A stretch of 5,438 nt of DNA from Methanomicrobiales archaeon (lineage in GTDB: Archaea; Halobacteriota; Methanomicrobia; Methanomicrobiales; Methanospirillaceae), in the NCBI GenBank assembly GCA_012798365.1, contig JAAZNH010000039.1, positions 1 to 5,438 on the forward strand. The letters are read 5' to 3'. The stretch's first letter is position 1. Each line of letters starts with the position of its first letter. The translations under genes and the position numbers were made by a program. The notes under the pieces were generated by a model. The model was not told the origin of the DNA, did no database searches, and was given only the letters and a program-made list of their open reading frames with translations. Of the stretch, positions 1 through 5,252 are shown piece after piece.

Positions 1-770
1 TGGCAGGATCCCTTGAAGAGCGGGTCACCGCACGGACGCAGGAATTGTCTGAAGTCAATGCAGAGCTGACCCGTGACATAACCGAGCGCAGGAGGGTGGA
101 GGCAGCCCTTGCCACCGCTAACCAGAAACTCATGCTCCTCTCCCAGATCACCCGCCATGACATCTCCAACCGGGTCTTTGCCATGCTCGTTGCAATCGAC
201 CTTGCCCGGGACCATGCGGGTAAGGATGAGGCGCTCATGCAGGATTTTTCCGAGATGGAAAAGACCGCCCACAGTATCCAGGCACAGATCGCCTTTGCCA
301 AGGATTACCAGGAGATCGGCGCCCAGGGGCCGGCATGGTTCCCGGTGGACATTCTTATCAGGAATGCAGCAGGCCAGCGGGATGCGAAAAACATCCAGGT
401 GGTCACGGACGTTGGCGACCTGCGGATCCACGCAGACCCCATGATCGGCCGGGTGTTTTACAACCTCATCGACAACGCGATCCGCCACGGCGGCCATGTC
501 TCCCGCATCACGTTCTCCACCCGGCCCGAAGGTACTTCGCTTGTCATCATCTGCGAGGATGACGGTGTGGGTGTGCCCGATAAGGACAAACAGCATATCT
601 TCTCTAAGGGATTTGGCAGGGACTCCGGCCTTGGACTCTTCCTTATCCAGGAGATTCTTGCAATCACCGGTATCACGATCCGGGAGACCGGGGAATACGG
701 CCGCGGCGCACGGTTCGAGATCACGGTTCGTGAGGGACAGTTCCAGGCGGGTACAACCCCGTCGCCATAA
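1..770 (+). CDS. Sensor histidine kinase, C-terminal part (5'-truncated)
   Basis: The reading frame is open from the first complete codon (position 3) to TAA at 768-770, so the sensor region lies outside the window; the TTG at 45 is an internal leucine, not a start. The first ~35 residues (LEERVTARTQEL...) form the charged coiled coil that usually links a HAMP or PAS domain to the kinase core. The phosphoacceptor H-box reads ITRHDISN, with the histidine at 156-158. The HATPase_c domain follows: N-box FYNLIDNAIRHG near 456-491, G1 box DDGVGVP near 558-578, and the ATP-lid/G2 segment GFGRDSGLGLFL near 609-644. The end, TGITIRETGEYGRGARFEI, is typical of kinases abundant in Methanomicrobia. By family knowledge it autophosphorylates the histidine and passes phosphate to a response regulator. 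No receiver domain or regulator gene is visible here, so signal and output are unknown. Kinase identity is very secure. Confidence 0.95.
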   Translation, partial: AGSLEERVTARTQELSEVNAELTRDITERRRVEAALATANQKLMLLSQITRHDISNRVFAMLVAIDLARDHAGKDEALMQDFSEMEKTAHSIQAQIAFAKDYQEIGAQGPAWFPVDILIRNAAGQRDAKNIQVVTDVGDLRIHADPMIGRVFYNLIDNAIRHGGHVSRITFSTRPEGTSLVIICEDDGVGVPDKDKQHIFSKGFGRDSGLGLFLIQEILAITGITIRETGEYGRGARFEITVREGQFQAGTTPSP

Positions 771-954
771 TCCGCACATAACCCGGGATTGCCCGGGACG
801 AGGGGGAGCCCGGGCATGAGGCGGGAGCGGGATTTTCCCGGGATGGCTCGCCGCTTCGTTATCCCATGGTCCTTGTTCTCCTTGTTGCAGTGTGCCGGGT
901 TTTGTACCGGAAGTCCGGGGCCCGGCCTCATGACGAATAACAAACGAACGGGTT
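771..954. other. GC-rich convergent intergenic region with inverted repeats, probable terminator zone
   Basis: This gap lies between the 3' ends of the kinase (+) and the pilin operon (-). The hexamer CCCGGG occurs four times (782-787, 792-797, 809-814, 837-842). GCCCGGG at 791-797 pairs perfectly with CCCGGGC at 809-815 (7 bp, 11-nt loop). CGGGA/TCCCG around 828-840 encloses a TTT loop, and CCGGG-G-CCCGG lies at 915-925. No convincing reading frame is present. The structures suit transcription termination or mRNA 3' ends for both convergent units, but archaeal termination relies mainly on T-tracts and those are weak here, so the role is inferred. Confidence 0.45.
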
Positions 955-1458
955 TTACAGGAACAGCGAGCCCATGGAGATGGTCCTGCTGGTCCGCCGG
1001 TCTACAACCATCCAGGTCACTTCACGCTCATCGGCCATGACAAAACTGCCGTAGCGGATTCCGGTATGATCCGTAAGAGTGTTTCCTGCAGTCTCCCCTT
1101 CTATGTAGAACGTGTCCCCGGCCTTGATGGTTGTACCCTCAGATCCAACCTGCGTGAAGTTGACGCAGGTCTTCCCGATGTCAGCGGTCGAGAGCGTTGT
1201 TTTTTCATCGCCGGAGATGAAGACCACTTTCGTTGTCGAAAGAGAGAGGGGATCCCCGCCCGCGTGGTCAAAATAGGTCCGGTTCTCCAGCAGGTTTACC
1301 CGGACTTTAAAACTGGTCTGGGGAGTATTCTCTTCAGAACCGGAAAAACCCCCGGCGTACGTGCTGACTACCGCAGCGATCATGACCGTGACAGCAAGCA
1401 TCAGCATCACGCCGACGACCGGAGATACGGCGCTGGTATCTTCACGATCAACGATCAC
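955..1458 (-). CDS. Archaeal type IV pilin, second gene of minus-strand operon (167 aa)
   Basis: A secreted pilin subunit expected to sit in the membrane and then assemble into an archaeal type IV pilus. The N-terminus has a short charged leader (MIVDREDTSA) followed by VSPVVGVMLML and a hydrophobic helix to about residue 35. This is the archaeal pilin N-terminal domain (Pilin_N, formerly DUF1628), which is processed by an EppA/PibD-type prepilin peptidase. A glycine-rich hinge AGGFSGSE precedes a beta-rich outer domain (residues ~48-167) with one cysteine (C98) and two N-glycosylation sequons (N59, N100). The C-terminal stretch EVTWMVVDRRTSRTI resembles the usual last strands of this family. 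The GTG start overlaps the stop of the upstream pilin in GTGA (1458-1455), implying translational coupling. The TAA stop is at 957-955. The N-terminus is nearly identical to that of the upstream pilin, pointing to duplication. The leader lacks the basic residue often found at -2 of the cleavage site. Confidence 0.9.
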   Translation of the reverse strand: MIVDREDTSAVSPVVGVMLMLAVTVMIAAVVSTYAGGFSGSEENTPQTSFKVRVNLLENRTYFDHAGGDPLSLSTTKVVFISGDEKTTLSTADIGKTCVNFTQVGSEGTTIKAGDTFYIEGETAGNTLTDHTGIRYGSFVMADEREVTWMVVDRRTSRTISMGSLFL

Positions 1459-2114
1459 TGGACCACCACGTCGTTATCGTACAGTATCTGGCCGCTGGGG
1501 ACATGGATGATCTTCACCGTCACCACCGCACCGGCAGGAAAGTCCGTGCGAAAATCAATGCCCGGGAAGAGGTATTCCATGGAGGGGTTGTGGGGATTGG
1601 TGGGTCCACAGTACCTTGCAGGAGTGATGAGCATGTCACCCGGGTGGAATGACGCCGTTGCGTTGCCAAACCAGTTATCATTTCCGCCGCCCGAGTCCTG
1701 CAGCGTGTCGGACCCGAACCGGTTGTCATCGCTGATACTCAGGACCCCGCTATATTTTCCGGAGGTAAAAAGCGGCCAATCGTCGTCCCCGCGGACCGCT
1801 TCCTGGCCGCTGAGGTTGCCTTTCACAAGCCGGCCGGATGGTGTCCGGTAATAGAGGACCAGCTGGAGATCTTTTGTTGACAGGACATTGCCACTGATAT
1901 GCCGGATACTCATGGCAGGGACAAAAAATCCCCCGGAATCCTTCGCTGAGTAAAGGGATACATCAAGAAGCGCTTCCGGCGCTTTCTTTTCCGGGCCGGA
2001 CAATCCCCCGGCCGCTGCACTCACGATTGCCGCAATCATTACCGTGATGGAGAGCATCAGCATGACGCCGACTACCGGAGATACGGCATCTTCCCGATAC
2101 GATACTGAAGTCAT
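1455..2114 (-). CDS. Archaeal type IV pilin, first gene of minus-strand operon (219 aa)
   Basis: A pilin of the Pilin_N (DUF1628) family. The leader MTSVSYREDA is followed by VSPVVGVMLMLSITVMIAA, a hydrophobic helix ending in AAAGGLSG near residue 40. The outer domain (residues ~48-219) is larger than in its neighbour and contains a Gly/Asn/Asp-rich middle (DTLQDSGGGNDNWFGN, ~137-151). It ends with HVPSGQILYDNDVVV, the strand-turn-strand ending seen in many archaeal pilins. Two sequons (N100, N151) suggest N-glycosylation on the cell surface. It has one cysteine (C169). The ATG at 2114 is chosen because it sits just before the charged leader and no in-frame start lies close upstream. No good Shine-Dalgarno precedes it, so a short or leaderless mRNA is possible from the AT-rich promoter at ~2140-2176. 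It is followed directly by the second pilin through a 4-nt overlap. Function as a pilin or adhesion subunit is inferred from the family. Confidence 0.92.
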   Translation of the reverse strand: MTSVSYREDAVSPVVGVMLMLSITVMIAAIVSAAAGGLSGPEKKAPEALLDVSLYSAKDSGGFFVPAMSIRHISGNVLSTKDLQLVLYYRTPSGRLVKGNLSGQEAVRGDDDWPLFTSGKYSGVLSISDDNRFGSDTLQDSGGGNDNWFGNATASFHPGDMLITPARYCGPTNPHNPSMEYLFPGIDFRTDFPAGAVVTVKIIHVPSGQILYDNDVVVQ

Positions 2115-2139
2115 CTGGTATGGGAGTATTGTATGGCTC

Positions 2140-2180
2140 CCCTTTTTAATACTTTTATTTCATTTTGTAGCAATTGGTAA
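2140..2180 (-). promoter_or_regulatory. Candidate promoter of minus-strand pilin operon
   Basis: Read on the minus strand, an A/T-rich block (ATGAAATAAAAGTATTAAAAAG) ends about 30 nt before the ATG at 2114. A TATA-like GTATTAAAAA in a purine-rich context would place the transcript start close to the start codon, consistent with the missing Shine-Dalgarno. Immediately upstream lies CAATTGCTACAAAA (2176-2163), which recurs exactly at 4197-4210 (+). The TATA assignment is inferred from base composition and spacing. Confidence 0.5.
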
Positions 2181-2270
2181 TTCTTATGAACCGAAAACTC
2201 AATGCATGAACAAGGAATAGAGTACATGGTGTTCTGCCATTTGATTATATCGGGTGACCGCACATCCGTA

Positions 2271-2303
2271 TTACAATTAGAAAAATTATTATTACTTTAT
2301 GTG
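2271..2303 (+). promoter_or_regulatory. Candidate promoter of plus-strand pilin operon
   Basis: An AT-rich stretch, with CAATTAG at 2274-2280 followed by AAAAATTATTATTACTTTATG, lies about 90 nt before the ATG at 2388 and stands out from the flanking GC-rich DNA. It is the only TATA-like block on this side of the divergent spacer. The arrangement CAATT, then about 22 nt, then TTTATG, matches the block near 4197-4225. Transcription would start near 2320, leaving a leader of roughly 65 nt. Confidence 0.4.
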
Positions 2304-2358
2304 TAAAACCTTCAGGACGCCTGCCTGCGCAACATCCCGCATTGGCGACAGGCACCCC

Positions 2359-2391
2359 ATGACCGAAAACCACGGGAATTCTGTACCATGA
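2359..2391 (+). other. Possible 10-codon upstream ORF overlapping the pilin start
   Basis: ATG at 2359 begins a 10-residue frame (MTENHGNSVP) whose TGA (2389-2391) overlaps the ATG of the next pilin gene (2388-2390) in ATGA. The pilin has only a weak Shine-Dalgarno (GGGA at 2374-2377), so termination-reinitiation from this minifrain could deliver ribosomes to it. The mini-ORF itself has no clear Shine-Dalgarno, so chance is a serious alternative. Confidence 0.2.
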
Positions 2392-2813
2392 GAGAACACC
2401 GGTTTGCTGATAATGCAGTCTCAGAAGTCGTTGGCGAGATGCTGATGATTGGTCTTGTTATCCTTCTCGTGTCGGCATTCGCAGCAGCCCTTGGCACGTT
2501 TGCGCCGGCCGCCCGCGATCCCTCGGTGACCATCCTGATGACCCATGACCCGGCAGGGAATGTCACACTCTGGCACAAGGGAGGAGACTGGCTGAAAGCC
2601 GGGGATCTGAAGGTGATTGCCGGCAATGATTCATACCGGAACGTGTGCTCATCGGGAAATACCTGCTTTGTGCTGGTCCCAAAAAAAGAGGTCTTTGATC
2701 TCGGGAGCAATATCACCATCATTACCGGCATGGATTTTTCCGGCGATGAAACGATCAGCCTGGTAACCCCGCGCGCCCAGGTCTTCTCCGGGGCGGTGAA
2801 CCATGAAGGATGA
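2388..2813 (+). CDS. Small archaeal type IV pilin-like protein (141 aa)
   Basis: The first gene of the plus-strand operon. The leader MREHRFADNA is followed by VSEVVGEMLMIGLVILLVSAFAAALG (residues 11-36), a class III signal peptide plus helix of the archaeal pilin N-terminal family. It differs from the two minus-strand pilins in having glutamates within the helix start (E13, E17) where they have Pro and Val. The outer domain (~44-141) is short and beta-rich, with two cysteines six residues apart (C87, C93) that could form a disulfide, and three sequons (N58, N80, N108). The ATG at 2388 directly precedes the charged leader. Its 3' end overlaps the next gene by 11 bp, so the two are probably made together. 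By family it is a membrane-anchored pilin or minor pilin; whether it builds a filament or primes one cannot be told. Confidence 0.88.
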   Translation: MREHRFADNAVSEVVGEMLMIGLVILLVSAFAAALGTFAPAARDPSVTILMTHDPAGNVTLWHKGGDWLKAGDLKVIAGNDSYRNVCSSGNTCFVLVPKKEVFDLGSNITIITGMDFSGDETISLVTPRAQVFSGAVNHEG

Positions 2814-3765
2814 TGCTGTCGCGCCGGTGGTGGCAGCCATGCTGGTCCTTGCAGTGATTGTAACACTCTTCTCGGCCTGGAACGCCGTGTACCTGCCGTC
2901 CCTGAAACAGCAGTCCGAGATAACCCAGGCCCGAGACATTGAGAATGCCTTCACCCGGTTCTCTTCAGATCTTTCTGCTGCTGCTTCACTCAGGAGGACG
3001 GCAGGTTTCTCCGAACCCATGCCACTGGGAGGGGGCAATGTAATCTTCAGCCCGGTTACGTCAGCAGGAACCCTCCGGGTCAATGAGGAACCAAAACAGC
3101 TCTATTCCGTTACCATCATCCGCGGTACTACTACGCGCTACACTGAACCGGGCCGGCTTGTCAACTTCTCCTACCGGCCCGTGCAGGACTTCTGGACAGA
3201 CCAGGGATACGTCTGGCATTACGGGTACGTGAACGTTACCAAAGGAAGCCCGGGTAACGGTGCTGATGCAGCAGCACTCTCATCCCCGCTCCAGTACCCC
3301 TCCATGAACGAAGTCGCCACCTCTCCCGTGATTACGGCATTTGCCGGATCGCTCATTTCCATGGATGATGAACCATGGTCCAATGCAACCACCAACTGTT
3401 CGCGCCTCACGCTCTCTGCCGTTACGTTTCACCGCGAGCCCAAGGCATCGTATACCAGCAGTAACGGAATCGGCACACTTGCCCTTACAGCAGATGTAAA
3501 CGAGACACCTGTCGGGATCCTGCATTCTGTGGATCAGGACCGGATCGTGATCCGTGTCAGCCGATCTGTTCCCGATCCGTTCTCCTCCGGCCTGTTCACG
3601 GCATGCAACCAGAGCTTTGCACGGCTGAACCGGACCTACCCGCACAACATTGCGCATAGCTTCGGGACAACAGCGCTGTACAATGAGACCGCAATCGCGG
3701 CAGCCGGCGACCTGCCGTTTGATCTCACGTACCGGCATATTGCGATTAACGTATCGGCAATCTGA
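2803..3765 (+). CDS. Large pilin-like secreted surface protein (320 aa)
   Basis: Second gene of the plus-strand operon. The very short leader MKDDA is followed by VAPVVAAMLVLAVIVTLFSAWNAVYLP (residues 6-32), a hydrophobic helix of the archaeal pilin/pseudopilin type. Residues 33-63 (KQQSEITQARDIENAFTRFSSDLSAAASL) look like a continuing amphipathic alpha helix, as in long pilin N-terminal helices. The rest is a beta-rich outer domain with only two cysteines (C199, C268) and nine N-X-S/T sequons (N121, N144, N194, N198, N233, N269, N276, N294, N316), so it is very probably exported and glycosylated. There is no second membrane segment. GGTGA at 2795-2799, three bases before the ATG, supports this start inside the 3' end of the upstream gene. 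I do not recognise the outer domain. A minor pilin or tip/adhesin role is inferred from its size, position and anchor. Confidence 0.88.
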   Translation: MKDDAVAPVVAAMLVLAVIVTLFSAWNAVYLPSLKQQSEITQARDIENAFTRFSSDLSAAASLRRTAGFSEPMPLGGGNVIFSPVTSAGTLRVNEEPKQLYSVTIIRGTTTRYTEPGRLVNFSYRPVQDFWTDQGYVWHYGYVNVTKGSPGNGADAAALSSPLQYPSMNEVATSPVITAFAGSLISMDDEPWSNATTNCSRLTLSAVTFHREPKASYTSSNGIGTLALTADVNETPVGILHSVDQDRIVIRVSRSVPDPFSSGLFTACNQSFARLNRTYPHNIAHSFGTTALYNETAIAAAGDLPFDLTYRHIAINVSAI

Positions 3766-4177
3766 GGACAGACCGGATATGAGAGAACGATACGGGTACG
3801 GCTGTACAGATAAAACGGACACACTGAAAAAAAACGATCCTGCGGGTTGCGTCTGCCCGGAAAAAAACGTTCTGCACCGGTTATCCACTCCGCACTAATT
3901 CCGGTATTCATTGTCCAATCCCCCACCGGCAGAGGTGCGATGGTACCCGGATACGTATCCCAAGAACCAGGGTGGACCTTCGGGAAATTCCGGTACGTTT
4001 CCGCAAGCGGCCCTTCACAAGATTCCGTGATCAGGAAGCGGACCCGGTTTGCCAGGGGGATTTTCCCGGAGGGGCCGCAGGGGGATCCATTCCCTTCGTT
4101 GTCCCGCCAGCGGGCGAGCACCTGGCGATGAGCGCAAACGAGAGAGAGGGGCATTTAGCCCGTTCGTAATAATACAA
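3766..4177. other. Long gap with no supportable gene
   Basis: About 410 bp after the plus-strand pilin operon. A 39-codon frame starts at ATG 3779 (MRERYGYGC...) but lacks a good Shine-Dalgarno and resembles nothing I know. A 172-codon open frame on the minus strand (4154-3636) runs antisense into the end of the 320-aa gene and has no Shine-Dalgarno. Neither has a recognisable domain. The motif GGGATTTTCCCGG (4057-4069), a GGGA-ttt-TCCC mini-hairpin, also occurs at 829-841. The rest may be decayed coding DNA or an untranslated region. Confidence 0.4.
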
Positions 4178-4226
4178 TTCTTTAAAAAAATCATATCAAT
4201 TGCTACAAAAATAATAAAGTTTATGA
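4178..4226 (+). promoter_or_regulatory. Candidate promoter for the small unknown gene
   Basis: A sharply AT-rich block in GC-rich surroundings contains two TATA-like stretches, TTCTTTAAAAAAATCATAT (4178-4196) and ATAATAAAGTTTATGAG (4211-4227). Between them is CAATTGCTACAAAA (4197-4210), an exact copy of the element upstream of the minus-strand pilin operon. Transcription from the second box would give a leader of roughly 125 nt before the ATG at 4371. Confidence 0.45.
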
Positions 4227-4323
4227 GCAAGGCCGCCCCATCACTGATACAGGGTACGACCGGCCTGGACCGGAAGAACCCGCACCTTCGACAAGGTAAA
4301 CGCCAGAAAAAAACTGCCCGGCA

Positions 4324-4347
4324 CGGGCCGGCGGGGAAACCGGCCCG
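4324..4347 (+). other. Stable GC hairpin in the leader of the 4371 gene
   Basis: CGGGCCGG (4324-4331) pairs perfectly with CCGGCCCG (4340-4347) around the 8-nt loop CGGGGAAA. The 9-nt direct repeat GCCCGGCAC (4316-4324, 4343-4351) brackets it. The stem ends 9 nt before the AGGAG ribosome site (4357-4361), so it could affect translation of the gene at 4371. No known riboswitch class is recognised. Confidence 0.35.
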
Positions 4348-4370
4348 GCACCCGGCAGGAGTTGTCTGTC

Positions 4371-4652
4371 ATGAAATCTGTAGTATACCAGGGAAGCCGG
4401 CAGGTCCCGGTGGACACCCGGTATGACGAATGCCTGTATGCGGCACCCCGCCCGGCAAAAACTTCACGGGACTGCCAGCATACCGGAAAAGACCTCTTCC
4501 TTCACATTGATCGCGAGAAGAACACGACCTTTTACCTGCATCTCTGGTCAACGAACAAGAATACTGGAGATAAGATCCTGCCGGTCTCTGCCCAGAACGC
4601 GGAGCGGTACCTCAAGGAGCAAAGGGCTTGTCTGCAACCTGTTCCTAGATAG
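4371..4652 (+). CDS. Small hypothetical protein, probably frameshifted near its 3' end (93 aa as read)
   Basis: ATG at 4371 is preceded by AGGAG (4357-4361) at a 9-nt spacing, which favours it over the in-frame TTG at 4362. The protein begins MKSVVYQGSRQVPVDTRYDECLYAAPRP (in two blocks), has no membrane segment or signal peptide, and contains a motif-like YDECLY and a likely beta-rich core (DLFLHIDREKNTTFYLHLW, ~43-61). It has three cysteines (C24, C37 and one in the aberrant tail). I do not recognise the family. Frame quality is good to about AERYLKE (ending at 4619), after which the frame ends quickly at TAG 4650-4652. Skipping one base at about 4620 gives a natural continuation KGLVCNLFLDSDP... 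to TAA at 4707, so the intact product was probably about 112 residues. It stands alone between its own promoter-like block and the convergent nikR. Confidence 0.65.
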   Translation: MKSVVYQGSRQVPVDTRYDECLYAAPRPAKTSRDCQHTGKDLFLHIDREKNTTFYLHLWSTNKNTGDKILPVSAQNAERYLKEQRACLQPVPR

Positions 4653-4707
4653 CGACCCGGTTGCAACACTATACAGATGGGGGTATGGCATCGCAGAAGA
4701 GTTCTAA
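4621..4707 (+). pseudogene. Out-of-frame 3' continuation of the 4371 gene
   Basis: In the +1 frame relative to the gene at 4371, positions 4621-4707 encode a 28-residue tail (KGLVCNLFLDSDP ... YGIAEEF) ending in TAA. It joins smoothly after ...YLKE if one base is removed near 4620. The acidic/aromatic composition looks like a real C-terminus, while the in-frame ending (QRACLQPVPR) does not. This may be a genuine frameshift mutation, a sequencing error, or less likely programmed +1 frameshifting. Confidence 0.5.
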
Positions 4708-4787
4708 AAACCCCTCCCGTCTTATACATCCACTCAACATTTTTCGGGACAATGCAGGAATACCGGCACCGGAAAACCCTGTACATC

Positions 4788-4803
4788 CCTTTTTAAAAAA
4801 ATG
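4788..4803. terminator. Bidirectional T-tract terminator between convergent genes
   Basis: CCCTTTTTAAAAAAATG gives a T5 run on the plus strand (4790-4794) and a T7 run on the minus strand (4801-4795). It lies between the 3' end of the small gene and the TAA of nikR (4806-4808). Archaeal RNA polymerase terminates at such T-tracts without needing a hairpin, so it could serve both genes. This is inferred from position and composition. Confidence 0.5.
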
Positions 4804-4805
4804 AA

Positions 4806-5228
4806 TTAATCTTCAATCGAAATGGTCGTGAGCTTGACCGACTCGACACCCTTATGGGACATGAGTTTTTCTGCAAGTGATTTGAGCTGGGTTCCGTCAC
4901 CGTGGACAAGGATCACTTCCAGGCATTTCTCATGCGTAACATGCGAGTGGATGGAGGCCTTGATGATGTCGTGGAAATCGTGCTCTACCTCAGTGATGGC
5001 CGACAGGAGGTTGCGTTGCTCATGATCGTAGACCATGGTGATGACACCTTCCCGTTCGCCCTTGACATCGGACATCCACTTGTAGTACGTGATATAGGTC
5101 CGGATAGCATCGCGGATCCCTTCCGATCGCGACGAGTAGCCGCGATAGTTGAGGATTTCATCGAAGCGGTCAAGCAGGTTCTTGGGGAGCGATATCCCGA
5201 TCCGTGAAAGGTCGTCTTCCATTGGCAT
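4806..5228 (-). CDS. nikR: Nickel-responsive transcriptional regulator NikR (140 aa)
   Basis: A cytoplasmic nickel sensor that, by family knowledge, binds operator DNA when loaded with Ni(II) and represses nickel uptake genes. The N-terminal ribbon-helix-helix domain is LSRIGISLPKNLLDRFDEIL plus YSSRSEGIRDAIR (residues ~7-43). The C-terminal ACT-like metal domain begins near residue 60 (GVITMVYDHEQRNL). The four ligands known from E. coli NikR (H76, H87, H89, C95) align with H83, H94, H96 and C102 here, in the segments EHDFHD and IHSHVTHEKCLE. Length matches the family (about 130-140 residues). ATG 5228 is chosen because GGTGA lies four bases before it; ATG at 5222 is an equally in-frame alternative, and the frame open further to 5375 is probably leader DNA because the TATA box lies within it. 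Methanogens need nickel for F430, hydrogenases and CO dehydrogenase. No nickel transporter gene is visible in the window. Confidence 0.96.
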   Translation of the reverse strand: MPMEDDLSRIGISLPKNLLDRFDEILNYRGYSSRSEGIRDAIRTYITYYKWMSDVKGEREGVITMVYDHEQRNLLSAITEVEHDFHDIIKASIHSHVTHEKCLEVILVHGDGTQLKSLAEKLMSHKGVESVKLTTISIED

Positions 5229-5232
5229 GGAT

Positions 5233-5237
5233 TCACC
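5233..5237 (-). promoter_or_regulatory. Ribosome binding site of nikR
   Basis: GGTGA on the minus strand matches the core of the archaeal Shine-Dalgarno (GGAGGTGATC). It lies four bases before ATG 5228 and ten before ATG 5222, favouring the former as the start. Confidence 0.6.
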
Positions 5238-5252
5238 AGTTATCAGATTATC

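Noticed and set aside
45..47. TTG as start of the histidine kinase
   Set aside because: The frame is open leftwards to the window edge with a typical coiled-coil linker, so the gene is truncated and this is an internal leucine.
458..943. 161-codon open frame on the minus strand
   Set aside because: It lies antisense to the conserved kinase ATPase domain and has no recognisable domain; it is a shadow of the GC-rich coding strand.
1066..1851. 261-codon open frame on the plus strand
   Set aside because: It is antisense to the two pilin genes, whose anchors and codon pattern are clearly real.
2226..2240. ATGG-N7-CCAT inverted repeat in the divergent spacer
   Set aside because: Only four paired bases; expected by chance.
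3779..3898. 39-codon frame starting MRERYGYGC
   Set aside because: No good ribosome site, no recognisable motif, and composition is not distinctive; kept only as a remark for the gap.
3847..4131. 94-codon plus-strand frame starting at TTG
   Set aside because: No Shine-Dalgarno, Arg/Ser/Pro-rich composition typical of non-coding GC-rich frames, no known domain.
4223..4426. 67-codon frame MSKAAPSLIQG... through the leader of the 4371 gene
   Set aside because: Its ATG lies in the TATA-like TTTATG with no ribosome site, and its second half becomes a Pro/Gly/Arg-rich shadow overlapping the better-supported gene.
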